64,000 bases of DNA from Promineifilum sp. (GCA_019454405.1 JACFOH010000001.1:1-64000), one strand, 5' to 3'; counted from the first letter of the stretch, positions 42,794-52,041 are shown. The notes: generated by a model not told the origin, from the letters alone. A program made the numbers and translations.

Positions 42794-43432
42794 ATGACGG
42801 ATCCGATAGAGTTGAATTTAGATGGGAATGCCTTTCCTGACCGTACCGAGCGCGCTGATGCGGCAGCGAATCGTGCGCTCATCTTGACGACGGCCGAACG
42901 CCTTTTCCGCGAGCGAGGAGTCGAGAATGTCTGCATGGCTGAAATCGCTGAAGTTGCTGGGGTGGGTAAGGGGACACTCTACCGGCGCTTCGCCAATAAG
43001 GGTGAATTGTGCCTGGCTCTAATGGATTCCCAGCTGGCTGAGTTCCAGGACAGTATGCTGGGACGTTTCCAAAGCCTGACCCAACAGGGCACTCCGTTTC
43101 TGGAGCAATTGGCTCAATTTTTGGAGAGCCTGGTCGAATTTACTGAAGTTCATTCACCTTTGCTGCTTGAAGTCGCTCGTGCCGGAATCGTGCATATGGA
43201 CGCTCGCCTAAATGTGCCACATTTCTGGCAGTATATGACCGTTCGCGCGCTGCTTCGTTCGGCCGCTCGTAATGATGAACTGGTAGCAGATCTGGATCTG
43301 GACTACTTTGGCGAAGCCCTTCTGGCCCCGCTGCAGGTTGACTATTTTCGGTTCCAGCGTTATGTGCGCAACTATTCGACTGCCCGGATTGGAATGGGAC
43401 TGCGTTCGATGGTGAAACTGCTGGCCGCCTGA
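42794..43432 (+). CDS. TetR-family transcriptional regulator
   Basis: This 212-aa protein has an N-terminal helix-turn-helix (about 27-75: NRALILTTAERLFRERGVEN, then EIAEVAGVGKGTLYRRFANKGEL) and a helical ligand domain with an acyl- or drug-type pocket. It is divergent from yceI; two GGACT-N2-AGTCC palindromes in the shared promoter are the probable binding sites. Expected to sense a small hydrophobic molecule and release yceI. Confidence 0.9.
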   Translation: MTDPIELNLDGNAFPDRTERADAAANRALILTTAERLFRERGVENVCMAEIAEVAGVGKGTLYRRFANKGELCLALMDSQLAEFQDSMLGRFQSLTQQGTPFLEQLAQFLESLVEFTEVHSPLLLEVARAGIVHMDARLNVPHFWQYMTVRALLRSAARNDELVADLDLDYFGEALLAPLQVDYFRFQRYVRNYSTARIGMGLRSMVKLLAA

Positions 43433-43486
43433 TAGTCCGCACCTCCTTCCAAACTATAATATTAAGTGGGACGGCCTCTTCGCGCA

Positions 43487-43495
43487 TGGTAAACT
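43487..43495 (+). promoter_or_regulatory. Extended -10 directly before GNAT start (leaderless candidate)
   Basis: TGG-TAAACT ends seven bases before ATG 43503, with no ribosome site. Another TATAAT at 43455-43460 could give a longer transcript. Confidence 0.45.
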
Positions 43496-43502
43496 CGCCG
43501 CC

Positions 43503-44090
43503 ATGAGTCACGCAGTGGATCCAATTTTGCTCGACTTCCCTTATAGCTTCGACACTGAGCGATTGACGATTCGCGGGCCGATGCCCGGAGATGCGGCTTC
43601 TCTTCGTGAGGCGGTCCTGGAATCGCAAAATGAACTGATACCCTGGATGCCTTGGGCAATGGCGATCCCTACAGAAGAGGAATACGAGATTAGAATTCGC
43701 CAAGGGCGTCTCAAGTTCCTGGCGCGCGAGGATCTGTGGCTGCTTCTGTTTCTGAGGGGGACTAACGTCTGTGTCGGTAGCAGTGGCCTGCATAGAATCG
43801 ATTGGGCCGTACCCAAGTTCGAGATTGGCTATTGGGTGCGGACCAGTTACTCAGGACAAGGCTATATAACCGAGGCGGTCAACGGCATCACGGATTTCGC
43901 CTTCAAGACGCTGGGGGCGCGGCGCATGGAGATACGTTGTGACGCTAAAAATGTTCGCAGCGCGGCCGTTGCCCGTCGCACCGGCTATGTATTAGAGGGC
44001 ACGCTGTATCAGGACGCTCGCGATCATTTTGGCAACCTGCGTGATACGCACGTATTTGCCAGAATTCAACCGGGAGATGTTCCAGTATAA
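43503..44090 (+). CDS. GNAT acetyltransferase (RimJ/RimL type)
   Basis: This 195-aa N-acetyltransferase has the family N-terminus FDTERLTIRGPMPGDAASLREAV, the core IGYWVRTSYSGQGYITEAV (acetyl-CoA loop) and the end DAKNVRSAAVARRTGYVLEG. RimJ/RimL-like enzymes acetylate ribosomal-protein N-termini, other proteins or antibiotics; the substrate here is open. Confidence 0.9.
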   Translation: MSHAVDPILLDFPYSFDTERLTIRGPMPGDAASLREAVLESQNELIPWMPWAMAIPTEEEYEIRIRQGRLKFLAREDLWLLLFLRGTNVCVGSSGLHRIDWAVPKFEIGYWVRTSYSGQGYITEAVNGITDFAFKTLGARRMEIRCDAKNVRSAAVARRTGYVLEGTLYQDARDHFGNLRDTHVFARIQPGDVPV

Positions 44091-44150
44091 ACGTAACAAG
44101 CGGTCGGCAAGATTTTAGCCTTACTACGTTCCCTGGCTTCTGTTCTTCCG

Positions 44151-45023
44151 CTAGATTATCCAACCGGGCGGTCCAGTGAACGGTCGGATATCCTCATCAC
44201 TTAATATCAGCCTGACGCTTTCCTCCAGCGTCATATACTCGGTTAGCACAGCTTCTTCATAGCGACTGGCCCAGCGATGGATTAATCCATGCGCTTTCCG
44301 TAACTCAACCAGCATGAGCTGGGCCAGCGGGCCGCCCCGTTCCAGAAAGCCCGAACGAACATAATCCGCTTCGGTCTGGCTAAAATCATAATCCAGGCGC
44401 ACGACCGCGGCGTGCCATTCGCCGCCTGACCAGGTGAACTGGCCATAACCGGCGCGTCTGTCGTTGTCGAACGAGGAACCTACTGAGCCTATATTGACGA
44501 CCAGGGTATCGCCGAGGCGACGAATCAGAGGGCGATGGGTATGTCCGGTGACGAAAACGGCCGGAGCAGGGGCGATTTGCCGCTGTAAGGTGTTATCCGG
44601 TGTCTCTGGGTAGATGCCGTCCCGGTTGCTTCGCATAGACGCATGGACTACTCTCAACGATTGGTTGTTCGGCATGGAATGTTCGTAGATATCGGGCAAC
44701 AGTTTTACGTCCATGGCCATTTCCCCGATCTGCGCCAGGGCGAAATGGGCGAACTGTTTCACCTCATAGCCCGGGCCGGATAGCGGCCGGTCGGGTACGG
44801 CACAATCGAGGACGAACTCCTCATGATTGCCGCGCAATAATTGCCAGCCCATGGTCTCTCGCCGCTCCAGCATCCACTCCAGACATGCCCCCGAACTTGG
44901 TCCCCGGTTGATGATATCCCCGCCCACGATGACGATATCAGGTGACCAGGCGTCAATATCGGCTACGACCGTTTGCAGGGCGGGGAGGTTCCCATGGATA
45001 TCGGACAGGACGGCTACTTTCAT
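44151..45023 (-). CDS. Calcineurin-like metallophosphoesterase (YfcE/MPP-like)
   Basis: This two-metal phosphoesterase is 290 aa from ATG 45023. It shows MKVAVLSDIHGNLPAL (DxH), IVGGDIINRGP (GD), LLRGNHEEFV (GNHE) and FVTGHTHRPLIRRLG (GHTH), the full set of metal ligands. Likely a phosphodiesterase acting on nucleotides or related esters. The ATG lies seven bases after TATAAT on the minus strand, so the message may be leaderless. The longer frame to 45074 overlaps the divergent gene and is unlikely. Confidence 0.9.
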   Translation of the reverse strand: MKVAVLSDIHGNLPALQTVVADIDAWSPDIVIVGGDIINRGPSSGACLEWMLERRETMGWQLLRGNHEEFVLDCAVPDRPLSGPGYEVKQFAHFALAQIGEMAMDVKLLPDIYEHSMPNNQSLRVVHASMRSNRDGIYPETPDNTLQRQIAPAPAVFVTGHTHRPLIRRLGDTLVVNIGSVGSSFDNDRRAGYGQFTWSGGEWHAAVVRLDYDFSQTEADYVRSGFLERGGPLAQLMLVELRKAHGLIHRWASRYEEAVLTEYMTLEESVRLILSDEDIRPFTGPPGWII

Positions 45024-45030
45024 CGGCGGG

Positions 45031-45036
45031 ATTATA
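45031..45036 (-). promoter_or_regulatory. -10 element between divergent MPP and YdcF genes
   Basis: On the minus strand TATAAT ends seven bases before the metallophosphoesterase ATG. The divergent ydcF-like start is 12 bases away on the other side, so the two promoters must overlap. Confidence 0.5.
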
Positions 45037-45047
45037 CCGGATGGGCG

Positions 45048-45896
45048 ATGGATGGCAGCAGCCGGCCGTGCCATTCGTCCAAATCGGCGCTTTTTGTTAT
45101 TCTGGCCGCCGTGTTTATCTTCTTGTCGAAACTGATTCCGCTTCTGATGTTCCCCTTGGGGCTAAGCATGTTGCTATTGCTGGTGGCCCTGATCTGGAGA
45201 CGTGGGCGGCGGTTAGCGATAGCCTTGGCTCTGATCATTCTGTGGCTCGGTAGCAGTCGCTACGTAGCCTATACCCTGGTGCGTAGCCTGGAATCGCGCT
45301 ACCCGCCCGCGAATGCGCCCCAGGCTGCCGCGATCGTCATATTAGGTGGTGGCACCCGTGGCAGCGATCCCCCGCGGCCGATCACTGAAGTTAATGAGGC
45401 CGGTGACCGCTTACTTTACGGCGCGAAACTGTATCATGACGGCGCGGCCGATGTCATCCTCGTCACGGGCGGCAGCATCGAATGGCTGACACCCGAAGGG
45501 ATTAGTCCGGAGGCGAGCGATATGCTGGCTTTCATGGATCTGGTTGGGGTGCCGCCTGAAGCTGTCTGGACGGAGGCTCGCTCGCGCAACACCTACGAGA
45601 ACGCTCTCTATAGTCGGCAAATGTTGGCCGAGGCCGGAATAGATGAAATCATTCTGGTGACCTCGGCCATGCATATGCCGCGCTCCGTGCCCCTGTTCGA
45701 GGCTCAGGGGTTGCGCGTCATTCCTGCTCCAACAGATTTCCTCGTATCCGACGCCGAGTGGCGACACCTGTGGCGCGGCGGACCCATAGGAACGGTCATC
45801 AACTTGATGCCTGATGCTGAATATTTGGCCTATACCGCGCGTGCTCTCAAAGAGTATATCGGCCTGTTCGTCTACAGCTTGCGCGGCTGGATGTGA
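45048..45896 (+). CDS. YdcF-family (DUF218) membrane protein
   Basis: This 282-aa protein has two N-terminal membrane helices (about 13-30 and 32-55) and an extracytoplasmic DUF218 domain. The domain shows AAIVILGGGTRGSDPPRP, VILVTGGSIEW, ARSRNTYENALYSRQML and VTSAMHMPRSVPLFEAQGL. Family members such as SanA and ElyC affect envelope integrity and lipid-carrier metabolism. The start is uncertain: ATG 45048 keeps it clear of the divergent gene, while a frame from 44973 would overlap. Confidence 0.82.
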   Translation: MDGSSRPCHSSKSALFVILAAVFIFLSKLIPLLMFPLGLSMLLLLVALIWRRGRRLAIALALIILWLGSSRYVAYTLVRSLESRYPPANAPQAAAIVILGGGTRGSDPPRPITEVNEAGDRLLYGAKLYHDGAADVILVTGGSIEWLTPEGISPEASDMLAFMDLVGVPPEAVWTEARSRNTYENALYSRQMLAEAGIDEIILVTSAMHMPRSVPLFEAQGLRVIPAPTDFLVSDAEWRHLWRGGPIGTVINLMPDAEYLAYTARALKEYIGLFVYSLRGWM

Positions 45897-45909
45897 TGCT
45901 CCTACTCGG

Positions 45910-47391
45910 CTAAGCGTCGAGGAAATGAGCGAGATCTTTCTTCAGCTGCTCCAGTGACGGATCGTGAATATAGACCATATGTCCCGCCTCGTAATAAGTC
46001 ATGGTGATGTTCGAGCGTAGACTCTCATCCAACTCCAGATGGTTGAACGTGTATTGTGTTGCGAAGTAAGGTGTGGCCAGGTCGTAATAGCCATTAGCAA
46101 CGAAAACCCTCAAGTGTGGATTCATGCTCATGGCTTTGCGTAACGTCTCGCCCGTGTTGACGTAGCTGTTTTGGTTCTCTTCAAATTTCCATGGATATAC
46201 CCGACCGCTGAGGACCTCATAGGGGAGATCGCTCTCGAATTGCAGATCACGCCGGATATAGTCGTTGAGCATTGCTGAATAAGGACCCTGGATGATGGCG
46301 TAACTTGGGTCGTACTCGATCGATTCGCCGGCCGCGTTGCGATCGATGCCGATGTAGCGGCTGTCCAGACGGCCAACTGTCCGGCGCTCATCGCGTAGAA
46401 GCTCCTTCACAAATCGGTAGATATTGATGCGCAGGTTCGTCGATTCAATGTATCGGGCGGACAGGCCCGTATAGCGTGACAGTTTGGCGACGATGGCGGC
46501 CTTCGCGTCGGCTGGTAGAGCGTCGCCCTGTATCAAGGCCGTAGCATATTCGCCTTGCGCGAATGCTTCGACCTCGGCTAATGTCCGGCCTAGATCGGCC
46601 TGTAACTCATTGTCTAGCCGCTTGTGGTACCAAGCGGTCGCCGCGTAGGTCGGCAGGAACAGGAGATAAGGCAGATCGTTGCCGGGGTCAAAAGCCAGCG
46701 TCATGAAATTGAGGACAGTGGAGACGAGCATGATGCCGTTCAGGTATAGTCCATGCCGCTCCTGCAAATAGCCCGACAGGCCGGTGGCGCGGGTCGTGCC
46801 GTAGCTCTCGCCGATGAGGTATTTCGGCGATGACCAGCGTTGATAGCGCGAAGTGTAGAGACGAATGAAATCCCCCACCGATTCGATATCAGGTTTGAAG
46901 CCATGGAACTGTTTGTCTTCCTCGCCGGGCACGGCACGGCTGTAACCGGTCGTCACAGGATCAATGAATACCAGATCGGTCTTGTCCAACAAGCTGAACT
47001 CGTTATCGATCATTCGGTAGGGCGGGGGAATGGGATGACCGTCCCGCTCCAATTCAACGCGGCGCGGCCCCAGCAAGCCCAGGTGAAGCCAGATGGACGG
47101 CGAGCCTGGGCCGCCATTGAACGCGAAGGTGATCGGCCGCGCCGCGGCATGCTCCGCCTCGGAAATGTCTTCTGGCTGGTCGAGTGTGTACGCGACGAAG
47201 AAGATAGCCGCTTTGGGCTTCTCGCCGGTTTCCTTATCTTCAGCTTTCAGAATGATCTGGCCGGTCGTGGCTGTGTAGCTCAGCGTTCGGCCGCCGATGG
47301 TCGTTGTATGATTTGTTCGGGAGATAAGATCCGTCGGGATGCTCTTTTCTCCATTCTTTCCCGATTCTTTTTCATCGTTTGTTGTGGACAT
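45910..47391 (-). CDS. Serine carboxypeptidase-like S10 family peptidase
   Basis: This alpha/beta-hydrolase-fold carboxypeptidase is 493 aa from ATG 47391. It shows ITFAFNGGPGSPSIWLHLGLLGP (oxyanion), the nucleophile in YLIGESYGTTR, Asp in VANGYYDLATPY and His in YEAGHMVYIHDPS. No signal peptide is seen with this start. The long frame to 47595 crosses the promoter and start of the divergent M16 gene and is not credible. Likely degrades peptides. Confidence 0.88.
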   Translation of the reverse strand: MSTTNDEKESGKNGEKSIPTDLISRTNHTTTIGGRTLSYTATTGQIILKAEDKETGEKPKAAIFFVAYTLDQPEDISEAEHAAARPITFAFNGGPGSPSIWLHLGLLGPRRVELERDGHPIPPPYRMIDNEFSLLDKTDLVFIDPVTTGYSRAVPGEEDKQFHGFKPDIESVGDFIRLYTSRYQRWSSPKYLIGESYGTTRATGLSGYLQERHGLYLNGIMLVSTVLNFMTLAFDPGNDLPYLLFLPTYAATAWYHKRLDNELQADLGRTLAEVEAFAQGEYATALIQGDALPADAKAAIVAKLSRYTGLSARYIESTNLRINIYRFVKELLRDERRTVGRLDSRYIGIDRNAAGESIEYDPSYAIIQGPYSAMLNDYIRRDLQFESDLPYEVLSGRVYPWKFEENQNSYVNTGETLRKAMSMNPHLRVFVANGYYDLATPYFATQYTFNHLELDESLRSNITMTYYEAGHMVYIHDPSLEQLKKDLAHFLDA

Positions 47392-47543
47392 GGTGGTTTT
47401 GGTTATTTGTTGGATAGTAGGACGGCGTAACGCCGAAAATAAAATAGAAGCTCCAGACCCCCAGATTACCAAATTATCTCGATCCGTCACCTCTTTGTTC
47501 GTGCGAGCTTCGACGCCAACCTGCCCCGGATGTGCCCAATCGC

Positions 47544-47549
47544 TATAAT
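47544..47549 (+). promoter_or_regulatory. -10 element upstream of the M16 operon
   Basis: Consensus TATAAT, 30 bases before ATG 47580, with GGAGAGAG as ribosome site. The -35 is weak. Confidence 0.5.
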
Positions 47550-47579
47550 CATTGTTCGGCATTGAGTTGGAGAGAGTAG

Positions 47580-48884
47580 ATGAGTTCAACGACAACGAAA
47601 ACGCGACTGGGTAATGGTCTGACGGTTATTCTCAAGGAGATGCATCACGCTCCTGTGGCAACTTTTATGGTCTGGTATCGTGTGGGCAGCCGTAATGAAT
47701 TACCAGGTCATACCGGCGTATCTCACTGGGTCGAGCACATGATGTTTAAAGGAACGCCCCAAATACCCGGCGATCTCATGGAGCGTATGATCTCGCGCGA
47801 GGGAGGTCATTGGAACGCATTTACCTGGCTTGACTACACGGCGTATTACGAAACTATGCCGTCCAATCGCATTGATATCGCGCTGCGGCTGGAAGCTGAC
47901 CGTATGGTCAATACGATCATGACGCCCGATGAAGTGGAATCGGAGCGTACAGTTATCTTGTCCGAGCGCTCGATGTATGAGAATCAGCCGCGCTTTCTGC
48001 TTGATGAGGAGTTGACGGCAGCTGCTTTCCGTGTTCATCCCTATCATCATGAAGTCATTGGGGATGTAGTCGATCTACAAACGATGACCCGCGACATGCT
48101 ATTCGAACATTACCGCCGCCACTACGTCCCTGCGAACGCTATCGCTGTGGTCGTTGGCGATTTTGATACAAGCCAGATACTAAGCCAGATCACCGAGTTA
48201 TTTGGCTCTATCCCGGCGGGAGAGGAGACTACGATTGTTCGGCGCGAGGAGCCGGCTCAGCTCGGCGAGCGCCGAGTCGTCGTCAATGGCCCCGGAGATA
48301 CGGCCTATCTCACCTTCGCTTATCACGTCCCTGGCGCGACCCATCCCGATTATCCCGCGCTGTCATTACTTAATGCCGCGCTGGCTGGGGGCAGCAGCCT
48401 TGGTATGTTCAGTGGCGGCGGTTCAAACAGGAGTTCGCGGCTTTATAAGGCGCTGGTCAATACTGAGTTCGCCGCCGGGGTCGGTGGTAGTCTGACGCCT
48501 ACGATCGATCCGTTTCTCTACACTTTGTCGGCCGTTGTTCGTTCCGGCCGCACGTTGCCCGAAGTAGAGTCGGCTCTTGAGGCCGAACTCGACCGGTTGG
48601 CGACCGAACCGATTACCCAAGTTGAATTGGCCAAGGCATTAAAGCGTGCTCGCGCTCAATTTATCATGGCCGGCGAGAGCATTTCAGGACAGGCTCAGCT
48701 CCTTGGCGCAGCTGAAGCCACGACAGGCGACTATCGCTGGTTCGAGAGTGTGCTGGAACGGCTCAACGAAGTGACCCTTGACGATATCGAGCGTGTCGGT
48801 CGCCGGTATCTGCAACGGCGAAACCGTACTACCGGCTGGTATGAGCCAACGATCGATAACGAAGGTGGTGGGCGCCCGGCCTGA
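47580..48884 (+). CDS. M16 zinc peptidase, catalytic subunit
   Basis: This 434-aa processing-peptidase-like (pitrilysin) enzyme shows the inverted zinc motif HxxEH as HWVEH (His49, Glu52, His53) and a third ligand about 76 residues later in ERTVILSER (Glu129). The C-terminal half is the second, non-catalytic clamshell domain. There is no signal peptide, so it is cytosolic. In bacteria such proteins often pair with a second M16 lacking the motif, and one is found two genes downstream. Likely degrades peptides. Confidence 0.93.
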   Translation: MSSTTTKTRLGNGLTVILKEMHHAPVATFMVWYRVGSRNELPGHTGVSHWVEHMMFKGTPQIPGDLMERMISREGGHWNAFTWLDYTAYYETMPSNRIDIALRLEADRMVNTIMTPDEVESERTVILSERSMYENQPRFLLDEELTAAAFRVHPYHHEVIGDVVDLQTMTRDMLFEHYRRHYVPANAIAVVVGDFDTSQILSQITELFGSIPAGEETTIVRREEPAQLGERRVVVNGPGDTAYLTFAYHVPGATHPDYPALSLLNAALAGGSSLGMFSGGGSNRSSRLYKALVNTEFAAGVGGSLTPTIDPFLYTLSAVVRSGRTLPEVESALEAELDRLATEPITQVELAKALKRARAQFIMAGESISGQAQLLGAAEATTGDYRWFESVLERLNEVTLDDIERVGRRYLQRRNRTTGWYEPTIDNEGGGRPA

Positions 48885-48930
48885 TATCCAGTAGAAGGCG
48901 AACTCCATGGTATGGCCGCCTGTCTATCTA

Positions 48931-48939
48931 TGGTAAAAT
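48931..48939 (+). promoter_or_regulatory. Extended -10 directly before PP2C start (leaderless candidate)
   Basis: TGG-TAAAAT ends eight bases before ATG 48948. If used, the phosphatase gene can also be transcribed independently of the upstream M16 gene. Confidence 0.45.
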
Positions 48940-48947
48940 CCCAAGAG

Positions 48948-50777
48948 ATGACCGCTCAACATGACCTGGTTACTGATCTCCAGACACTCAACGAGATCTC
49001 TCTGATTCTGAACCAGTCTCCCGACGTCAAGACCGCCCTTAATGATTCTCTGGCTAAACTGGTCACTTTGATGGGGTTGGAGACGGGCTGGATCTTCCTG
49101 CTCGATCCGACCGCCAACGATCGCTGGAGCGGTCGCGGATTTCGCCTCATTGCCCACTATAACTTGCCTCCGGCTTTAGCAGTGACGAACGCGGCCGCCT
49201 GGGACCAAACATGTGATTGCCAAAGGCTCTATCTGGAGGGTGATATCACCAGCGCTTATAACGAGGTGCAGTGCAGCCGGCTGGCGGGCGTCACGGGTGA
49301 CAAGATGGGATTGGCCATCCATGCGTCAACGCCTTTGCGCTCCGGTGATCGTCTGCTTGGTATCCTGAATGTTGCCGCTCCGAGTTGGTCTTACTTTACC
49401 TCGCGCAGTCTTAGCTTGCTCACCAACGTCGGCAATCAGATGGGAACCGCGCTCGAGAGAGCCCAGTTATTCGACGCGATGCAGGAGCAACGCATCCACG
49501 AACAAGCGGCTCTCCTCGATATTTCGCAACAACTCCTGAGCCGTCATGACCTCGACGACCTGATGCATTACATTGTCGAGGAGGTGCGAAACCTGATATC
49601 GGCCGACGCCTGTGCGGTCCTCCTGACCGGCCCTGACCCGGACTACCTATATTTCCGCGCCGCTTCCGGCTGGATAAACGATCCTACTGGCAAGGATTAT
49701 CGCGTTCCAGCCGATGATTCCACCGGCTCCGGTTGGGTTATGCGCACTCAACAGATGATGCTGGTGGAAGATCTGACTGTGCAGGATCCGCCGCTATGGT
49801 CGCCGGATTGGCTTGGGCGTGAGGGCTTCAAAGCGGCGGCGATGGTCCCCCTTATCGCCAATGATGTGGCCATTGGAGCGCTAGTCATCGACTTTCGTAC
49901 AAAGCGGCGTCTCACCGAGGTTGAGGTGCGTTTCCTGCGCCTCATGGCCAACACGGCCGCCCTGGCCATCGAGACGGCGCGCCTCCACCGTGAGGAATTG
50001 AAACGCCAGCGTATCGAGGAAGAGCTTGAGGTCGGTCGCCATATCCAGATGAGCATGTTGCCCGCCGCGCCGCCGCGCCTCGAGGGTTGGGAGTTTGCAG
50101 CCTACTTCGAGGCGGCCCGGCAGGTCGGTGGCGATTTCTACGACTTGTTTCCGCTGCCGGGCGAACCCGGTCGTCTGGGTGTCGTCATCGCCGACGTTAG
50201 CGACAAGGGTGTTCCTGCGGCATTATTTATGACGCTTAGTCGCACGACGATACGGAACATCGCACTGCGTGGTCGCGCACCTGCCGAAGTGCTGGGTTGG
50301 GCCAACCGTTATATCCAGGAAGACAGCCAATCCGATATGTTCCTTTCGGCGTTCTATGCTGAATTGAACACTAATACCGGTCAGTTGACCTACGCCAACG
50401 CCGGTCACAATCCACCTCTTCTGTGGCGCAAGGCGGAATCTAGATTCTTTCGCTTGCCGCCCAGTTCCCCACTTCTCGGCGTTTTTTCTGACCTCAATGT
50501 CGCCGTGGCTACTGCCGAATTAGAGGCGGGCGATACGCTTGTCTTGTATACCGATGGCATTACCGATGCGGTAGATGCAGATTATCAGGAGTTCGGCGCA
50601 CATCGCCTGGAAGAGACGATGCGCGATCTCTTGCTGGAACGTCCGGATATAAGTGCGGATGAACTTCGCACTGCTATAGCGGATGATGTCCACCGGTTTG
50701 CCGGAGACATGACGCAATACGACGATATTACCCTGCTGGTTATTAAACGGACCGAAGCGACACATGACCGTCAATAG
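48948..50777 (+). CDS. GAF-GAF-PP2C (RsbU/SpoIIE type) protein phosphatase
   Basis: This 609-aa signal-responsive Ser/Thr phosphatase has two GAF sensor domains (about 10-185 and 195-355), a helical linker, and a PP2C/SpoIIE domain (about 380-605). The catalytic domain keeps its metal-binding acids: ARQVGGDFYDLF, VVIADVSDKGVPAALFM, LVLYTDGITDAVD and QYDDITLLVI. The first GAF carries Cys residues in TCDCQRL that might bind a metal or react with oxidants. Such enzymes usually act on anti-sigma-antagonist proteins, but none is adjacent. It overlaps the next M16 gene by 14 bases. Frames start earlier (48912), but ATG 48948 fits a -10 element. Confidence 0.9.
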   Translation: MTAQHDLVTDLQTLNEISLILNQSPDVKTALNDSLAKLVTLMGLETGWIFLLDPTANDRWSGRGFRLIAHYNLPPALAVTNAAAWDQTCDCQRLYLEGDITSAYNEVQCSRLAGVTGDKMGLAIHASTPLRSGDRLLGILNVAAPSWSYFTSRSLSLLTNVGNQMGTALERAQLFDAMQEQRIHEQAALLDISQQLLSRHDLDDLMHYIVEEVRNLISADACAVLLTGPDPDYLYFRAASGWINDPTGKDYRVPADDSTGSGWVMRTQQMMLVEDLTVQDPPLWSPDWLGREGFKAAAMVPLIANDVAIGALVIDFRTKRRLTEVEVRFLRLMANTAALAIETARLHREELKRQRIEEELEVGRHIQMSMLPAAPPRLEGWEFAAYFEAARQVGGDFYDLFPLPGEPGRLGVVIADVSDKGVPAALFMTLSRTTIRNIALRGRAPAEVLGWANRYIQEDSQSDMFLSAFYAELNTNTGQLTYANAGHNPPLLWRKAESRFFRLPPSSPLLGVFSDLNVAVATAELEAGDTLVLYTDGITDAVDADYQEFGAHRLEETMRDLLLERPDISADELRTAIADDVHRFAGDMTQYDDITLLVIKRTEATHDRQ

Positions 50778-52041
50778 CTACCCCGGACCGGACACCATCC
50801 GTCGTCACATCCTGTCTAACGGCATCACCGTGCTGGTTTACGAGAATATGAGCAGCGCCACGGTTTCTATCGAGGGCGTGGTCCGTGCCGGCTCGGTTGT
50901 CGAGCCGGCCGACAAAGCCGGCCTGGCTGATTTCACGGCTGACATGCTGATGCGCGGTACCCATAAGCGCACCTTCGATGAGATCTACGAGACACTCGAG
51001 ATGGCCGGCGCAGGGGTGGCTTTTGGTAGCGCCTCTCACACTTTGGGCTTTTCGAGTCATAGTCTGGCGGAGGACCTCGATCTAGCGCTGGATGTTATCG
51101 TCGAATCACTTTGCCGGCCGGTGTTCCCTGCGGAGCAGATGGAGAAGCTTCGCGGGCAACTCATTACCGGGCTACAGATGCGCGCTAACAGCACCCGCAG
51201 CATGGCCTGGTTGGCGTTTTTTGAGATGGCCTACCCGAATCATCCTTTTGGCCGTTCCAGCAGTGGCTATCTGGATACTATTTCCGCGATGACCCGGCAA
51301 GATATCGTCGGGTTTTACGAGCGCTATTATGGCCCGCGAGGCATGATTATCGGCATTGCCGGCGCCATCAGGGCGGATGACGCCTTGCGAAAAATCGAGA
51401 GCGCCTTCGGCGGATGGCGTAACGATGATCAGCAAGTCGTGCCGATCGCCCCTGAGGCCCCCAGACCTTCCGGCATAGTACGTCGCCATGTGCCGATGCC
51501 GGATAAGCACCAGGTCGATATCGTCATGGGCCTGCCCGGCCCACGCCGTTCCGCTGTTGATTACCTCGATGCCAGCCTGATGAACACGATCCTGGGCGTC
51601 TTTGGCATGATGGGGCGAATCGGACAAAACGTGCGCGAGGAACAAGGATTGGCTTACTATGCGTCAAGTCGGTTGGCTGGCGGCCTGGGACCGGGCGCGT
51701 GGACGGCCTCGGCCGGCGTGGCGCTGGATAAGGTCGATCTGGCGATCGAGTCGATCCGCCATGAAATACGTCGCATCATTGATGAACCGGTTAGCGAGCA
51801 GGAGTTGGCCGATAGCCAGGCTTTTCGTGTTGGATCGATGCCTATGAGTCTGGAGACGAATGGCGGTATCGCTGACATCATCACCGATATGGAGCTCTAT
51901 GGTCTCGGCCTGGATTATTTGCACCGTTATGGCGAGATGATGAATGACATCACGATTGAACGTGTTCAGGCCGCCGCACGTAACTATCTCAGTGCCGATA
52001 ATATCAATATCGCTATAAGCGGTCCAGTCGAGGCGCTGTGA
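50764..52041 (+). CDS. M16 peptidase-like protein, non-catalytic subunit
   Basis: This 425-aa protein has full-length M16 architecture, but at the zinc-site position it reads GLADFTADML instead of HxxEH. It cannot be a zinc protease alone. The later segment with RNYLSADNINIAISG and the domain pattern match the partner subunits that complete the cavity of a catalytic M16 protein. It is probably the mate of the active gene two positions upstream. The start overlaps the phosphatase end and its stop overlaps acpS. Confidence 0.9.
   Translation: MTVNSYPGPDTIRRHILSNGITVLVYENMSSATVSIEGVVRAGSVVEPADKAGLADFTADMLMRGTHKRTFDEIYETLEMAGAGVAFGSASHTLGFSSHSLAEDLDLALDVIVESLCRPVFPAEQMEKLRGQLITGLQMRANSTRSMAWLAFFEMAYPNHPFGRSSSGYLDTISAMTRQDIVGFYERYYGPRGMIIGIAGAIRADDALRKIESAFGGWRNDDQQVVPIAPEAPRPSGIVRRHVPMPDKHQVDIVMGLPGPRRSAVDYLDASLMNTILGVFGMMGRIGQNVREEQGLAYYASSRLAGGLGPGAWTASAGVALDKVDLAIESIRHEIRRIIDEPVSEQELADSQAFRVGSMPMSLETNGGIADIITDMELYGLGLDYLHRYGEMMNDITIERVQAAARNYLSADNINIAISGPVEAL

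Noticed and set aside
47392-47595. Longer N-terminus of the S10 peptidase
   Set aside because: It covers the promoter, ribosome site and first codons of the divergent M16 gene.
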